The notes beneath the pieces were generated by a model. That model saw only the letters and a program-made list of their open reading frames with translations. It was not told where the DNA came from and made no database searches. Both the position numbers and the translations under genes were made by a program. 64,000 bases of DNA from Symbiodinium natans (Eukaryota; Sar; Dinophyceae; Suessiales; Symbiodiniaceae), in contig CAJNDS010001380.1 of NCBI GenBank assembly GCA_905221605.1, forward strand, positions 139,001-203,000, read 5' to 3'. Position 1 is the first letter of the stretch. The number at the start of each line of letters is the position of its first letter. Below, one piece after another: positions 11,326-23,529 of this stretch.

Positions 11326-12587
11326 TAGTTGGTCATTGGTCAATATAACGTAGCACCCATAAACACGGTATGCCCGGTAGGTGAAACTGAGTTCCAGGGC
11401 AGGGCTATACATGGCTGAGCACTTTCGCAACGTCCGCCTCCATTTAGGGCTGACCCTAAACCCTAATTAAACCCTAACATATCTGTTTCTGGGGACCTCT
11501 CTTCTAGCAAGTTCCTCAAACAGTTCAGGGCTCAGGGTTGAGTTTAGGGTTGGGGGTTCAGGGTTTGAGGGTTTAGGTTTTAGGATACCAAAAAGGGTCC
11601 ATACATGAGATCACCCACCCCCTTCCTCCCTTGTGGGCGTGCAGGGTTCAAAGGTTTTGGCGACACGCTGCGGCCCACCCTAACAACGGCCCGGAAACAC
11701 CCTAAACCCTCAAAACCCTAAACCCCATACAGCTTATCATTATCCCGAAGCCCTATACCCTAAACCCGAATTATACCCTATAGACCCTATACCCAGCCCT
11801 AATTCCTCCAGCCCAAATTCCTCACCCTCACCCCACAAGCCCCCACCTCTAGTACCCATTGACGCCGAGCTGGAACTAAACCCCTGACCCCAAACCCCAA
11901 CTAAAGCCTAAGCCCTACAAGGGGTTAGGGTTTAGGGGCTCAGGGGCTTAGGGGCTTAGGGGTTTAAGGTTTAGGAGGTTTAGGGTTGAGGGTCTAGGGG
12001 TTTGGGGTTTAGGGTTTAGGGTTTAGCAAGCAGGTGCCAGTTGTCGCCGAGTTGGCCGGGAACTTATCCATCGGCCCTGGCGCCCGAGTATCACACAGGG
12101 GACGCCTTCGCCTTCGCTGGGGGACCCGGATTCAGAGAGGTCTCCAATCCTACCCCTTCAAAGGGGTTTAGGGCTTAGGGTTTTGGATTTAGGGTTTAGG
12201 GTTCGGTTTAGGGTTTGGGGATATTTGTAGGGTTTATAGAGTTCGTTGTGTCTATGTTTAGGGTACCCCAAAACCCCCACACCCGAAGGGCAAGCCTTGA
12301 AGTTGGGGGGAGTTTCGGCGGACTAAACCCTAAACCCTAAACCCTAAACCCTAAACCCTAAACCCCAAACCCTAAACCCTAAACCCTAAAAACCCTAAAA
12401 GAATGATGACTTCCGGGATCCAACAAAGTAGATCCCTTCAAGGGTTCCGAAGAGTGACCCAGTAGTAGTACAGGATCCTTTCAGGGGGCCTGGGTATGGG
12501 CTTGAGGGTTTTAGGGTTTAGGGTTTAGGGTTTAGGGTTTAGGGTTTGAGGTAGATGTCTACGGCTCTGAGCTACTAGGCTTAGTTT

Positions 12588-12745
12588 GGTTATCGGGCCC
12601 TTATTCCCCTTTTGAAGGGTTTAGGCTCCCTGAGAGAAGCCCATTTAAACTAAAAAAAGGGCTTAGGGTTTCGGGTTTCGGGTTTAGGGTTTAGGGTTTA
12701 AACCAAAAAGGGCACCCTTTTTGATTGCTGGGGAACTCTTGGGTC
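12588..12745. mobile_element. MITE family F8 copy split by telomere-like tract
   Basis: Family F8 sequence is interrupted at 12662-12699 by TTTAGGG/TTTCGGG units. AAACTAAAAAAAGGG before the tract and AAACCAAAAAGGG after it look like duplicated target sequence. Confidence 0.5.
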
Positions 12746-13745
12746 TAGACAAGTCGTTCGGGGCTCGGGGTTCTGCTCGAAACCTGCAACATGTTAGGGC
12801 TAAGGGTTCTAAGGCGGGTTTAGAGTTTAGGGTTTAGGGTTTAGGGTTTAGGGTTTAGGGTTTAGGGTTTAGGGTTTAGGCTATGAACTGCACCCGAAAA
12901 TCTTGCTATCCGCACACCTTCTACCCCGAACCTTGCCATGCACAGGTCGTTTTTTGCTCTCTTCGACTACTCTTTGCTTAAGAACCCCCATAAACAGTAA
13001 TCCCTATGTTGCCCTGATAGGGTTTAGGGTTTAGGGTTTAGGGTTTAGGGTTTAGGGTTTAGGGTAATTCGTAGTAGACAGTGCAAGCCCTATATTCTGA
13101 TCCCTTGTGACTTCCCGGCTTCCCTAGGAAACCTGCTAAAAGCACCCTGAAGCCGCAAAGTGACCCACGCACCACAAGACCCGGCTCGGACCTTTTGAGG
13201 GTTCTTAGGTTAGGGTTTAGGGATGTCTAGGATTTAGGGTCTAGGGTTTAGGGTTTAGGATGTAGGCTAAATACCTTGAAGCCTGGACGTACCCCTTACC
13301 CTTAAAATCTAAACGGGCTCACAATGCCCAAGCTTCCTCAACTCTCATCAGGAAACCGGGGGGAGGGGGAGTGGGGTGCAAGGGCGGGTGTAAGGGCCCC
13401 TAATCCCCAACTGGGCCCATAAGACGCCCAAAGAAGACCTGCACTAGCCTGCACGATGGCAAACCTAAACCCTAAACCCCAAACCCCTAACCCCAAACCC
13501 TAAACCCCAAACCCTAAACCCCAAACCCCAAACCCCAAACCCTAAACCCAAACCCCAAACCCCAAACCCTAAACCCTAAACACTAAACCCCAAACCCCAA
13601 ACCCTAAACCCCAAACCCTAAACCCCAAACCCTAAACCCCAAACCCTAAACCCTAAACCCCAAACCCTAAACCCTAAACCCCAAACCCCAAACCCCAAAC
13701 CCCAAACCCCAAACCCTAAACCCTAAACCCTAAACCCTAACTGAG

Positions 13746-16643
13746 ATGAAGGTGAAGCCGCCGCCCGCGGCCGAGATCGAAATTCCCTCCGTGGGCTCCT
13801 TGGGCCACCCGCGCCTAGTCTGCAAAGGACCTAGAGGGTTTAGGGTTTAGGGGTTTAGGGTTGAGGGTTTAGGGTTTAGGGTTGAGGGGTTTAGGGGTTT
13901 AGGGGTTTAGGGGTTTACGGTTTAGGGTTTCGGGTTTAGGGTTTAGGGTTTGGGGTTCAGGGTTTCGGGTTTAGGGCTTTAAGGTTTGGGGTTTAGGGTT
14001 TGGGGTTTAGGGTTTAGGGTTTGGGGTTTAGGGGTTTCTTTGGGTGTAAGGCTGCGGAGTTTAGCGGCTTCCGGGTTTCGGTTTTAGGGTTTAGCGGGTT
14101 TAGGGTTTCGGGTTTAGGGTTTAGGGTGCAGGCTTGAGGTAGTCGGGGACAGAATGTAGGGTTTATGACTTCCTGGAAGGTAGTGAGAAGTGCTGAGGAT
14201 GAGAAAGAGAAAAAGGGTTCCCCTAAACCCTAAACCCTAAACCCTAAACCCTAAACCCTAAACCCTAAACCCTAAACCCTAAGCCCTAAACCCTAAACCC
14301 TAAACCCTAAACCCTAAACCCTAAACCCTAAACCCTAAAGCCCTAGTTCTTCGAAGGTCACCCACCCGGAAGCAACCTGCACTGGAGAGCAACTGCCCCA
14401 ACTCGCAAGCTGCCTGAGTTTGCGCGCATGAGGTCACCTGCGCCCCGTTTTTCAACTCTTGGACCCTCAAACGGGCTTAGGGTTTAGGGTTTAGGGTTTA
14501 GGGCTTAGGGTCTCGGAGCCCTACAGAGGACAGAGGCACCATATTTGTTTTCCTTTTTTGTTTTTGTCTGTGTTTCGGCCGGTCGGTCTTGGCGTCTGAG
14601 TGGTGTGCTCACGCCGTGTCACTTTTTCGTTCTGGGCGCTCTTGGTAAAGGAGCCTTGTAGTTGTTTTGCGCGACCATACCAAGGACACCATACCAAGGA
14701 TGCAATTTCTTAATTATAGGGTTCTTGAGGGGGGCGGGGGTAGGTACCTAGGGAACCTTAGGCAAGCTCTGGGGGCCTTAGGGAGTACTGGCGAGTATTG
14801 GATGCAACAACTGCTTGCTGCATGGCGCCCTCTTATGGTAACCCAAACCCAAGTTCCCTTTCATCAAGGTCCCATTGGTGGACGCTAAACAGGCCTAAGC
14901 CCTAAGCCCTAAACCCTAAACCCTAAACCCTAAACCCTCAACCCTCAACCCTCAACCCTAAACCTAAACCCTAAACCCTCCTTTTCCAGTCCCCCTAGCA
15001 AAGTCCCATCTACTAGTCTACTATTTGCTGAAGAAGCCAAAAAAACACAAGAAAACAATCTTCATATTTCCCTTATAAGGAAGAAAGTTTTTCTTTTGGG
15101 GTTGGTTCTTAAGCAACTAGTAGCCATAGAGTCTGGAGCTTCCAAGGGGCGCGAACGCGGCCCAGGTACTCCTGCGCAGAGGCGTGCAAGTACATCTGGA
15201 AGTGGCCTGGCCGGAAGTGAGCAAGCCCAAAAGAGTTCAGGGTTTAGGGTTTCGGGTTTGGGGTTTAGGGTTTAGGGTTTGGGGTTTAGGGTTTAGGGTT
15301 TAGAGCCTTAAACCCAACACCTCCAAACCCCTAACCCGAAACCTGAAACCCCATAAGCCTTGAAGAGCCCACATCCTAAAGCCAGGAAATGGCCCATATA
15401 CACCCCGAACTCCTAAACCCCAAACCCAGCACCACCCAAGAAAACCCTCAAAGCCTCAACCCAAAAGGCCTTGAAACCTGGCACCCTCAAGCGCGAACCC
15501 AAAGCCTTAAAGCCTCTCAGGGTTTAGGGTTGAGGGTTTGGTGTTTAGAGTTTAGGGATGTTCCCTTTTATGCGAACAGTCCTTAATAGGGATTCTAGTA
15601 TATACCTCCCTCCCCATGAAGCCCCACTATATTCGCTGTTCAGGACTGTTCGTATAGGGGGGAACATCCCAACCCTAAAGCTTAAGAGGGATTCGGGGTT
15701 AGGATTTTGGGGCGACAGGTTTAGGGTTTAGGGTTCAGGGTTTTGGGGTTTAGGGTTTGGGGTTTAGGTTTAGGGTTTGGAGTTTGGGGTGAAGGTCCCC
15801 GACCTAAGATCTAACACCGGCAGGTCCAACGGCTGCAAGGACCGGCCTCGGGTTTAGGGTTTAGGGTTTACTGTAGGGTTTAGGGTTTAGGGTTTAGGGT
15901 TTAGGGTTTAGTGTCAACAATTCAGGCTTCAGGGTCCGGGGCATAGTCCCTGACGTAGTGGCCAAGGCGCTCTACGTGCCGTCTGTAGGATTTAGGGTTT
16001 AGGGTTTAGGGCTTAGGGTTTCGGGTTTAGGGGGATCTATTCATCGATAACCTGCCGAAGTGGTTGGGGGGGAAGGTTGGCATTTAAGGTAGGGGTTTAG
16101 GGGCTATAAGATGCGCTTACAGTAGAAGCCAAAAAGTTGGAAACTCAATAGCCTCAATCCCTTAGAGTAAAGTATAGGGAATCCCAGCACTATTTGTCCT
16201 GTAAAAAGGTTCCAACTTTCTGGGGTTTACTGTACTAGTTCTTAGTAGGGAACTTGTGAACGAGGTACTGTACCTTATGTATATGTATATAGACCCGAGT
16301 TCCCTACGAAGCGCCATTGAGGGACCCTACGTAACAGCGTACCCCTGAACCCGCAGAGTCTACGGGGAGGGCTGAAGCATCGCTTGTCCCCAGATAGGAT
16401 TTAGGGTTTGGGGTTTAGGGTTTAGGGTTTAGGGTTTAGGGTTTAGGGTTTAGGGTTTAGGGCTCCCAGCATGCCGACTTACCTCAGGTTTTTGGGTTGT
16501 AGGGTGTAGGGGCAGTGGAGTTGGGGGGGTTCGGGACTAGAAAAGAGACTCTGGACAAGTAGACCCTAAACCCTTAGCCCTAAACCCTAAACCCTAGACC
16601 CTAAACCCTGAACTCTTAAACCCTAAATCCTAAATCCTAAACC

Positions 16644-16689
<46 letters not shown>

Positions 16690-16876
16690 ACCCTAAACCC
16701 TAAACCCTAAACCCTAAACCCTAAACCCTAAACCCTAAACCCCAAACCCTAAACCCTAAACCCTAAACCCTAAACCCTAAACCCTAACCCAAAACGCTGC
16801 AGGACGGTCACTTTTGTGTCCGTTGCCATCTCTGCCGCTGGCGCAGCCGAGCACGGTCCTCAGAACTTGCGTGCAG
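13746..16876 (+). CDS. CCCH-type zinc-finger protein, four exons
   Basis: Exons 13746-13810 (IEIPSVGSLGHP), 15166-15213 (YSCAEACKYIWKWPG), 15834-15849 (SNGCK) and 16803-16876 (DGHFCVRCHLCRW) join in one frame. The result is a C-x12-C-x5-C-x3-H finger preceded by the GSxGHP-x-SC motif, which I recall from dinoflagellate CCCH proteins; such fingers usually bind RNA. Donors are GC (GCGCCT), GA (GAAGTG) and GA (GACCGG); acceptors after the first exon are AG|G. The third exon is only 16 nt. The introns hold telomere-like arrays and F1, F6 and F2 MITEs. The start may be the ATG at 13746, or upstream exons may exist. The last exon boundary is uncertain because no standard donor follows 16876. Confidence 0.7.
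15010..15123. mobile_element. MITE family F1 copy
   Basis: CTACTATTTGCTGAAGAA at the left and GGTTCTTAAGCAACTAGTAG at the right. Lies in the zinc-finger gene's first intron. Confidence 0.75.
15555..15672. mobile_element. MITE family F6 copy
   Basis: GGGATGTTCCC and GGGAACATCCC ends, with an internal inverted pair GAACAGTCCTTAATAGGG / CAGGACTGTTCGTATA. It is the intact comparison for the interrupted copy at 23530-23595. Confidence 0.75.
16118..16234. mobile_element. MITE family F2 copy
   Basis: TACAGTAGAAGCCAAAAAG at the left and TTTCTGGGGTTTACTGTA at the right. Highly similar throughout to 10696-10817. Confidence 0.75.
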
Positions 16877-17374
16877 ATTAGGGTTTAGGGTTTAGGCTTT
16901 AGGCTTTAGGCTTTAGGGTTTAGGGTTTAGGGTTTAGGGTTTAGGGCTCACTTGCTCTTTCAGTCTTTCAGGGGTTCTTCCGTTCGGGGTCGGCTAAGGT
17001 TCTAGGACCCAGATTAGGGTTTAGGGTTTAGGGTTTAGGGTTTTTCCCTTCTGTTAGGGTTCAGGCTCCCTGTAGACCGAAAAAGAGCAGTTTCATTTAC
17101 TCTTGCGTCTAGGGTTGAAGGTTCGGGGTTCAGCGCTACAGGGTTTCAGAGGGCTGAGTAGGGAACCTCCGACCTTTTAGGTCTGCACCCCCTTCGCTTG
17201 GGACTCTGCGTTCTTAAGCCTTGTTGGGTTTGTCATGCCAAGCCTCCTCCTTATAAAGCCCACATGTTAAGCGGACAGGGCTTATGCTGTTTGGGAGGGT
17301 GGATCCCTTGCTTGGCTGGCTGCGTTCTCACTACGCTATTTCAGGGTGTCTAAGCCTTAGGCCCTGTTGCCCTC

Positions 17375-17520
17375 AGGCCCCCCAAGGCCTTAAGGTTTTA
17401 AGGCCTCAAGGGGTTAAGGCCTCGAGGCCTTAAGACCCTAAGGCCTTAGGACCCTAAGGCCCGAAGACCTCAAGGCCCACAGGCCGAAAGGCCCTTGAGG
17501 CCTTAAGGCCCTAAGCCCGA
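17375..17520. repeat. AGGCCTTAAG palindromic block
   Basis: More than ten overlapping copies of AAGGCC/GGCCTTAAG, a self-complementary unit different from the telomere motif (CCTTAAG rather than CCCTAAA). Confidence 0.7.
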
Positions 17521-18090
17521 AGCCACGCAAGGCCAATGGCTACAAGGCAAAGCGACGGAACCCCACATGCACAGACGGAGCCTGAGATCCGTGGGTTTAG
17601 GGTTTAGGGTTTATATAGGGTCTAGGACTTGGGGGGACCCGAGTTCGGGCTTAGAGGGTTCGGGCTGTTGGGTCAGAACCCTAAAGCCTTAAGCCTTAAG
17701 CCTTAAGCCCTAAACCCTAAACCCTAAACCCTAAACCCTAAACCCTAAACCCTAAGCCCTAAGCCCTAAGCCCTAAACCCTAAACCCGAAGCCGTAAGCC
17801 CTAAACCCTAAACCCTGAGCCCTAAGCCGGGTTGCGGGGTTGGGGTGTTGGGAGCGATTTGCGGCTTGCGGTTGGAAGGGTTTAGGCTTTTTGGCTTAAG
17901 GGTTTCAGGGCTTAGGGCAACCCAGCAGTGTTACACAAGACCCTAAGCCTCCAAATATCTCTTGCCTCTTTGTGAGGGTAAGGAAGGTAGGCCCTAAACA
18001 GGGCCTTGAGAGCCTTTGGACCCGAAACCCTAAACCCTAAACCCTGAACCCTGAACCCTAAACCTTTAACCTTTAACCCTGAACCCTGAA

Positions 18091-18420
18091 CCCTAAACCC
18101 CTAAACCCCTAAACCCCTAAACCCCTAAACCCCTAAACCCCTAAACCCCTAAACCCCTAAACCCCTAAACCCCTAAACCCCTAAACCCCTAAACCCTAAA
18201 CCCCTAGACCCTGAACCCTAAACCCTAAACCCCTGAACCCTAAACCCCTAAACCCTAAACCCCTGAACCCTAAACCCCTGAACCCTAAACCCCTACACCC
18301 CTACACCCCTAAACCCCTAAACCCCTAAACCCCTAAACCCCTACACCCCTGAACCCTAAACCCCTAAACCCCTAAACCCCTAGACCCTAAACCCCTACAC
18401 CCCTACACCCCTAAACCCTG
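18091..18420 (-). repeat. Octamer variant array CCCCTAAA
   Basis: About 35 units of 8 bp with an extra C, interspersed with CCCTGAA and CCCCTACA forms. Another locally homogenised variant of the telomere motif. Confidence 0.9.
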
Positions 18421-18762
18421 AACCCCAAACCCTAAACCCTAAACCCTAAACCCTAAACCCTAAACCCCAAGTTATATGGGCCCTTCATATGGTCCCTTAC
18501 CTCGTGCAAAGGGCCCTTGGGTTGTAAGCCGAAGAGCCCGGAGTGGGTGCCGCACCGAGCACCTGCTGGGAGCTGCTTCGACCATGACACCCTGAGCCCT
18601 AAAACCAAAGGTTGGGGTGTAGGGTTTAGGGTTTAGGGTTTAGGGATGTTTAGGGTTTAGGGCTTAGGGTTTAGGGTTTTGGGGTTTTGGGTTCAGGGTT
18701 TTGGGTTTTAGGGTTCAAAACTAGTTCGAAGAGTGACGCAGCTTTAACCTGCCTTTTTACAG

Positions 18763-18825
18763 ATTTTCAAAGGCAAAACCTCACTTCTGGTGGATGCAGC
18801 CTGGTTAGCTGAAAGGTTGGGGTAG
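18763..18825 (+). CDS. Coding-like exon, unrecognised
   Basis: A textbook acceptor (CTGCCTTTTTACAG) is followed by IFKGKTSLLVDAAWLAERLG and TAG at 18823-18825. It could be a terminal exon, or the stop could lie past an unseen donor. No family assigned. Confidence 0.35.
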   Translation: MFKGKTSLLVDAAWLAERLG

Positions 18826-19296
18826 GGTTTAGGGCTTTGGGTTTTGGGTTTTGTGTTTTGGGCCGTTTTGGGTCTATAGGCTCTATCTGGACCTTCCAAA
18901 ACCTTTACACAAGTAGGCCCGTAGGCAGTTGAGAAACTCAGTGTTCTTTTTGGCCAAAGCCAGAACCCATGAAGTCAGAATCAGCTTTTCAGGGTACCTT
19001 CCGTTTTTGTTTTTTACAAGTTGTGGGCGTTCACGCAAGAGAAAAACCATTTTGCGGCAGGAGAAGGGGGTCTCTGAGTCATGTCCGCGCAAACCATGCA
19101 CATGCCTTTTTTGTCTAATCAGAACTTTTTCCCGAAGGGCGCAAGACCCCATCATTTAAGGCTTTTCATCTGCTTTGGGGCCCAAAGACCTTCTTACTTG
19201 GGGTCTTGGGTGGCGTTGGTTACCCAGTGGTACCCTTTTCCTTTGCTTGGCGCAAGGCTCTCTTTTACAGTAACCAAAACCCCCCCCCCCCCACAG

Positions 19297-19362
19297 CAAA
19301 AAACAAGAAACTGGTGCCCTGATTGCAATATCGTTACGAAGCTACCAAGTGATAGGGTTTGA
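19297..19362 (+). CDS. Coding-like terminal exon with WCPDC motif
   Basis: After a C-rich tract ending in ACAG the frame reads QKTRNWCPDCNIVTKLPSDR and ends at TGA 19360-19362. The CPDC pair could be half of a zinc ribbon. Family unknown. Confidence 0.35.
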   Translation, partial: QKTRNWCPDCNIVTKLPSDRV

Positions 19363-19467
19363 CTAGCCCTAAACCCTGAACCCCTAAGCCCCTAAACCCC
19401 TAAACCCCTAAACCCCTAAACCCTAAACCCTAAACCCTTAATTAGGTCGATCTCGAGACGGGCTTAG

Positions 19468-19558
19468 GGATGCTTCGGTGCCGACCGATGCTTTCGATTG
19501 GGTGGGGGCTTCCGAGTTTTTTTTGCCACACAACGTGCGCGCCGCCCTCAAACCTGTT
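19468..19558 (+). CDS. Coding-like exon, unrecognised
   Basis: Starts after TTAG|G and reads DASVPTDAFDWVGASEFF, then LPHNVRAALKPV. Left and right neighbours are CCCTAAA arrays. No family assigned. A possible GT donor lies inside, after LPHN. Confidence 0.35.
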
Positions 19559-20177
19559 AATGCCCTGAACCTTAAATCCCTAAACCCGGAACCCTAAACC
19601 CTAAACCCTAAACCCTAAACCCTAAACCCTAAACCCTAAACCCTAAACCCTAACAGCCCTAAACCTTAATCCCTAAACCCTAAAAACTAAAAGCCCTAAG
19701 CCCTAGACACCCCAGCTTCTAAGCGTCCTAGGAGTGGAATGTCGATCAACCCACGCCAACGACCCCCGGCGAGTGGCTTGCTGCGTTAAGACCCTAATTT
19801 TTAAAAAGGGTTGAGGGTGGAGGGTTTTGGGTTTCGGGTTTAGGGCTTAGGTTTATGGTAGAGGGTTTCGGGTTTAGGGTTCAGGGTTTAGGTTGTGGAC
19901 AGGGAGCACATCACTATCCTTAGGGTTCAAGGTGTCGGGTTTAGGTTTTGTCGTTTAGGGTCAGTTTCTGGGTTGAGGTCTCAAGGCTTCTCCCCCCTCC
20001 CCGTTGCGGGGCTTGGCTTCGCAATGCTTCTTGAAGTTTGGGGGAGGGTTTACGGTTCTGGGGGTTGTTGTAGTAAAATGATACCGGGACCATAAGGGAA
20101 GACTCTCAATTAGTTCTTTCGACCCCTGCAATCCATTAAGGTTTCGGGCCTTGCGGTTTAGGGCTTGGAGCTTACAG

Positions 20178-21021
20178 CCAAGTGGAACAACGAGGAGCAC
20201 GAGATGCTTGTTCGCGAGACTTTAGGGTTTAGGGTTTAGGGTTTAGGGTTTAGGGTTTAGGGTTTAGGGTTTACAGTTTAGGGACCCTTGCCGTGTTGAA
20301 GCTTGACATCGCCCACCACTTTGACATCCGCCAGAAGGATTGGAAGGCGGACTTGTGCCGCCAAGACGTGAAGCTCGGACACAGCAAAATGTGCGTTTAG
20401 GGTTTAGGGTTTAGGGTTTAGGGTTTAGGGTTTAGGGTTTTGGTAAGACCATGAGGTGAGTAGTTCAGACAACTCTGTTCAAGAGGAGCAGAGAAGCAGT
20501 TGTGCAATAAGTGCAGCTTTGTGTTGCTAATGTTCCTTTAGGTGCTTGGACAAGGGTTTAGGGTTTAGGGTTTCGGGTTTCTGGTTTAGGGTTTAGGGTT
20601 ACTCCTTACCTGTTGAGCTAGCGTTCGTTCAACCTGTTGGCAACTTTCCCTTCCCTGAGCCAACAAATCTCAAACCCAACGCCCAAGCCGTAGACCCAAA
20701 TCCCTCAACCCCAAATCCTAAACCCTAAACCCCGAAATCCTAAACCCTACAAATCCTAAACCCTGACCCCCCAATCCTAAACCCTAGCCCTAAACCCTAG
20801 ACCTGGCCCGACTGCTGAGGATGGAGGTCGTGCCCGACACGAAGTCTGTTGGTGAAGCCAAGTTGAGGGTTTAGGTTTAGGGTTTAGGGTTTAGGGTTTA
20901 GGGTTTAGGGTTTAGGGTTTAGGGTTTAGGGTTTAGGGTTTAGGGTTAGGGTTTAGGGCCTAGGGCCTAGGGTTTAGGGAGAGGGTCTAGGCGCTTCACA
21001 ACCCGGCGCCAGGATGTGAAG
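20178..21021 (+). CDS. Unrecognised multi-exon gene (partial)
   Basis: Exons 20178-20213 (KWNNEEHEMLV) and 20282-20390 (TLAVLKLDIAHHFDIRQKDW, then KADLCRQDVKLGHSK) join in frame through a GC donor and TTAG|G. A GT donor (GTGCGT) then leads to 20542-20555 (MCLDK), whose exon also starts GTGC. Downstream, 20820-20856 (MEVVPDTKSVGE) and 20991-21021 (ALHNPAPGCE) join through a GC donor and AG|GC. The link between 20555 and 20820 does not keep phase as placed, so an exon or edge is wrong there. Introns are TTTAGGG arrays. I do not recognise the protein. Confidence 0.45.
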
Positions 21022-23529
21022 GTTTGCCCCCGAAAAGCCATTAGGCCCTAAAGCTTACATCTGAACCCTGAACCCTAGACCTTGAACCCTAAACCCCAAA
21101 CCCCAATCCCTAAACCCTAAAGCCAAGCTTCTTGAGCCACCCGGCCCAATGGATCGCCGGCGTCATCCCTGGCGGTCGCCTGGGGCCCGGCAAAACCCCC
21201 CCCTTATGGACGTTGCTGCTCTTGGTCGGCTTGCTCTAAGAAAGAAGCCCTAGACCCTAAACCCTAAACCCTAAACCCTAAACCCTAAACCCTAAACCCT
21301 AAACCCTAAACCCTAAACCCTAAACCCTAAACCCTAAACCCTAAACCCTAAACCCAATAGCATACCTTTTGGGCATTCCCTATAGAGAAGTTCAGGGGTA
21401 TGGTAACATCCTTCCCTATGTTCTCCTTGTAGAGGTTATATAAGGGTTTTGGGATTGAGGTCTGTTGAAGTTTTCTTGAGCTTGCGGGGCGTAGGTTTGC
21501 CGAACGTTAGCAACCCTCTGAACCTCCGAACCCCAAGCCCTAGACCCTAAACCCTAAATCCGAAACCCTAAACCCTAAACCCTAAACCCTGAGCCCTAAA
21601 CCCTAAGCCCTAAACCCTAAACCCTAAACCCTAAACCCTAAACATTAACAGCTTCCCTTGCCCTGCAAACTTACAGGCATGATGCCAAGAGCAGCATTGC
21701 AATGCGTTTCCGACGCTTCTGAGCCGCGGCTCTCTTGAAACTTAAGCCCTAGGGTTTGAGGGTTTAGGGTTTAGGGCTTGGGGTTTAGGGTTTAGGGTTT
21801 GGGTTTAGGGTTGGGGTTTAGGGTTTGGGGTCTTGGGTTTGGGGTTTAGGGTTTGGGGTTTAGGGTTTGGGGTTCAGGGTTTGGAGTTTGGGGTTTAGGG
21901 TTTAGGGTTTGGGGTTTAGGGGTTTGGGGTTTAGGGTTTAGGGTTTAGGGATTGCGGTTTAGGGTTTAGGGTTTGGGAAAAGGGTTTAGGGTTTGGGGTT
22001 TAAGGTTTGGGGTTTGGGTTCAGGGTTTAGGGTTTAGGGTTTGGGGTTTGGGGTTTGGGGTTTAGGGTTTGGGGTTTGAGTTTTGGGTTTTGGGTTTTGG
22101 GATTTGGGGATTTGGGCATATACCCTAAACCACATCCCAAACCCCAAGCCCTAAACCCTAAACGCTAAGATTTCACCTTCGAGCCCTGTTTCAGGGGGCA
22201 CAGACTTTTTGTTCGGGACTTGGGGTCGTTAGGGTCTTTTGCGTGTCGTCTTTCGGGTTCAAAGGGAGGCTGCGGTGTTTTGGGGGGTTGAGGGTTCAGG
22301 GTTTAGGGTTTAGGGTTTAGGGTTTAGGGTTTAGGGTTTAGGGTTTAGGGTTTAGGGTTTAGGGTTTAGGGTTCAAGCCCTGCCAGGCCTTCAGGGGTTG
22401 GGGTTTCGGGTTTAGGGTTTCAGGGTTTATCCTTGCACTTTGTTGAGGTACACTGGGCCCTGGGATCCTAAAAGAGAAGCCGGCTCGTCGCCCGATAGCA
22501 CAGCTCAGTAGTACGTGGAGCGTGCGCTGAGACTACAGAGGCGGCGTGTGCATTGAGCAACCAGAGAGCGGGTTTAGGGTTCAGGGTCTAGCGGTTTAGG
22601 AGTCTAGGGTTGAGAGTAGACGCTAGCGCCTACGAACCCTAAGCCTCATGGGTTTGATGACGTTTTTTTTTTTTTTTCCAAAATCCCATCCCTTTATTTC
22701 GAAGCATACTACTATATAAGCCGTGAATAGTTTAGAAACACCATGCCTTAGGTACGAGTCGCTTGGAAGGCCTAGGGCTTTGATTCAGAGCCACTCTAAA
22801 CCTCAAACCCTACATGACCTAAACCCTGAACCCTAAGCCCTAAGCCCTAAACCCTAAACCCTAAACCCTAAACCCTAAACCCTAAACCCTAAACCCTAAA
22901 CCCTAAACCCTAACGCTCCAAGGACGTATGACGTGTTTAGGGTGTAGGGCTCTCTGGTCCCTCCTGCTTGCTTCGTTAACAGGTCTTGGCTCCGCAGAAA
23001 CAGCCCCCCGGACCCTGAAGGAGGGGAGATATGGGGGGTTTCCCTAAATAGGGGTGCCCTTCGTGGAGGGTGTTCAGGGTTTTGGGTTTAGGGACTAGGG
23101 TTTAGGGTAATCTCAAGGAGTTTCGAGTATTTTTATTCTTTCGAGGTTTTCACTCTATGATTCTGACTCCTATCCTGGGAAATACCCCATATATTCGAGC
23201 CTGGGCCACGCAGTGCCAGTGCTTGCTGGAGGTTTGAAAGCCAACGGCGCAGCGGTTTCGAAGACCCTCAACCCCAAACCCAAAACCCAAAGCGCTTAAG
23301 GCCCCTGTGGCGCTCAGGGTTCAGGGTTTCTACCGCTTGCTGAAGAACCACCAAGAAAGTAATGACAATGATCCCTAGATTACCCTTGTATTAGGGTTTA
23401 GGGTTTAGGGTTTAGGGTTTAGGGTTTAGGGTTTAGGGATTTAGCTTTGCGGGCTTGGGAGGGTCAGGGCTGAGAGCGTTTCATTCCGCAGTTGCGTTTT
23501 GCGCCTTGCGGTGTGTCTCGCCGGGGGGG

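Larger units (their letters stand above)
5233..13745. other. 8.5-kb repeat tract with MITEs and coding-like islands
   Basis: Arrays of both orientations alternate with short unique segments. Islands that read like protein include 8770-8843, 9140-9195, 9586-9655, 10335-10412, 10566-10640, 11411-11450, 11645-11697, 12032-12120 and 13132-13198. Several follow pyrimidine-rich AG acceptors. I could not join them into a recognisable protein, and several have more than one open frame. The rest is foldbacks, AT-rich microsatellite and poly-C. Confidence 0.5.
16877..20177. other. Repeat tract with isolated coding-like islands
   Basis: Contains arrays, an AGGCCTTAAG-type palindromic block (17375-17520), an 8-bp variant array (18091-18420), and a longer repeat-poor stretch at 18720-19360. 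Islands at 18535-18600, 18763-18825, 19297-19362 and 19468-19558 read like exons but were not joined into a known protein. Confidence 0.5.

Noticed and set aside
16034-16087. Island reading DLFIDNLPKWLGGKVGI with stop
   Set aside because: It lies between exons 3 and 4 of the zinc-finger gene, which join well without it; probably chance or an unrelated fragment.
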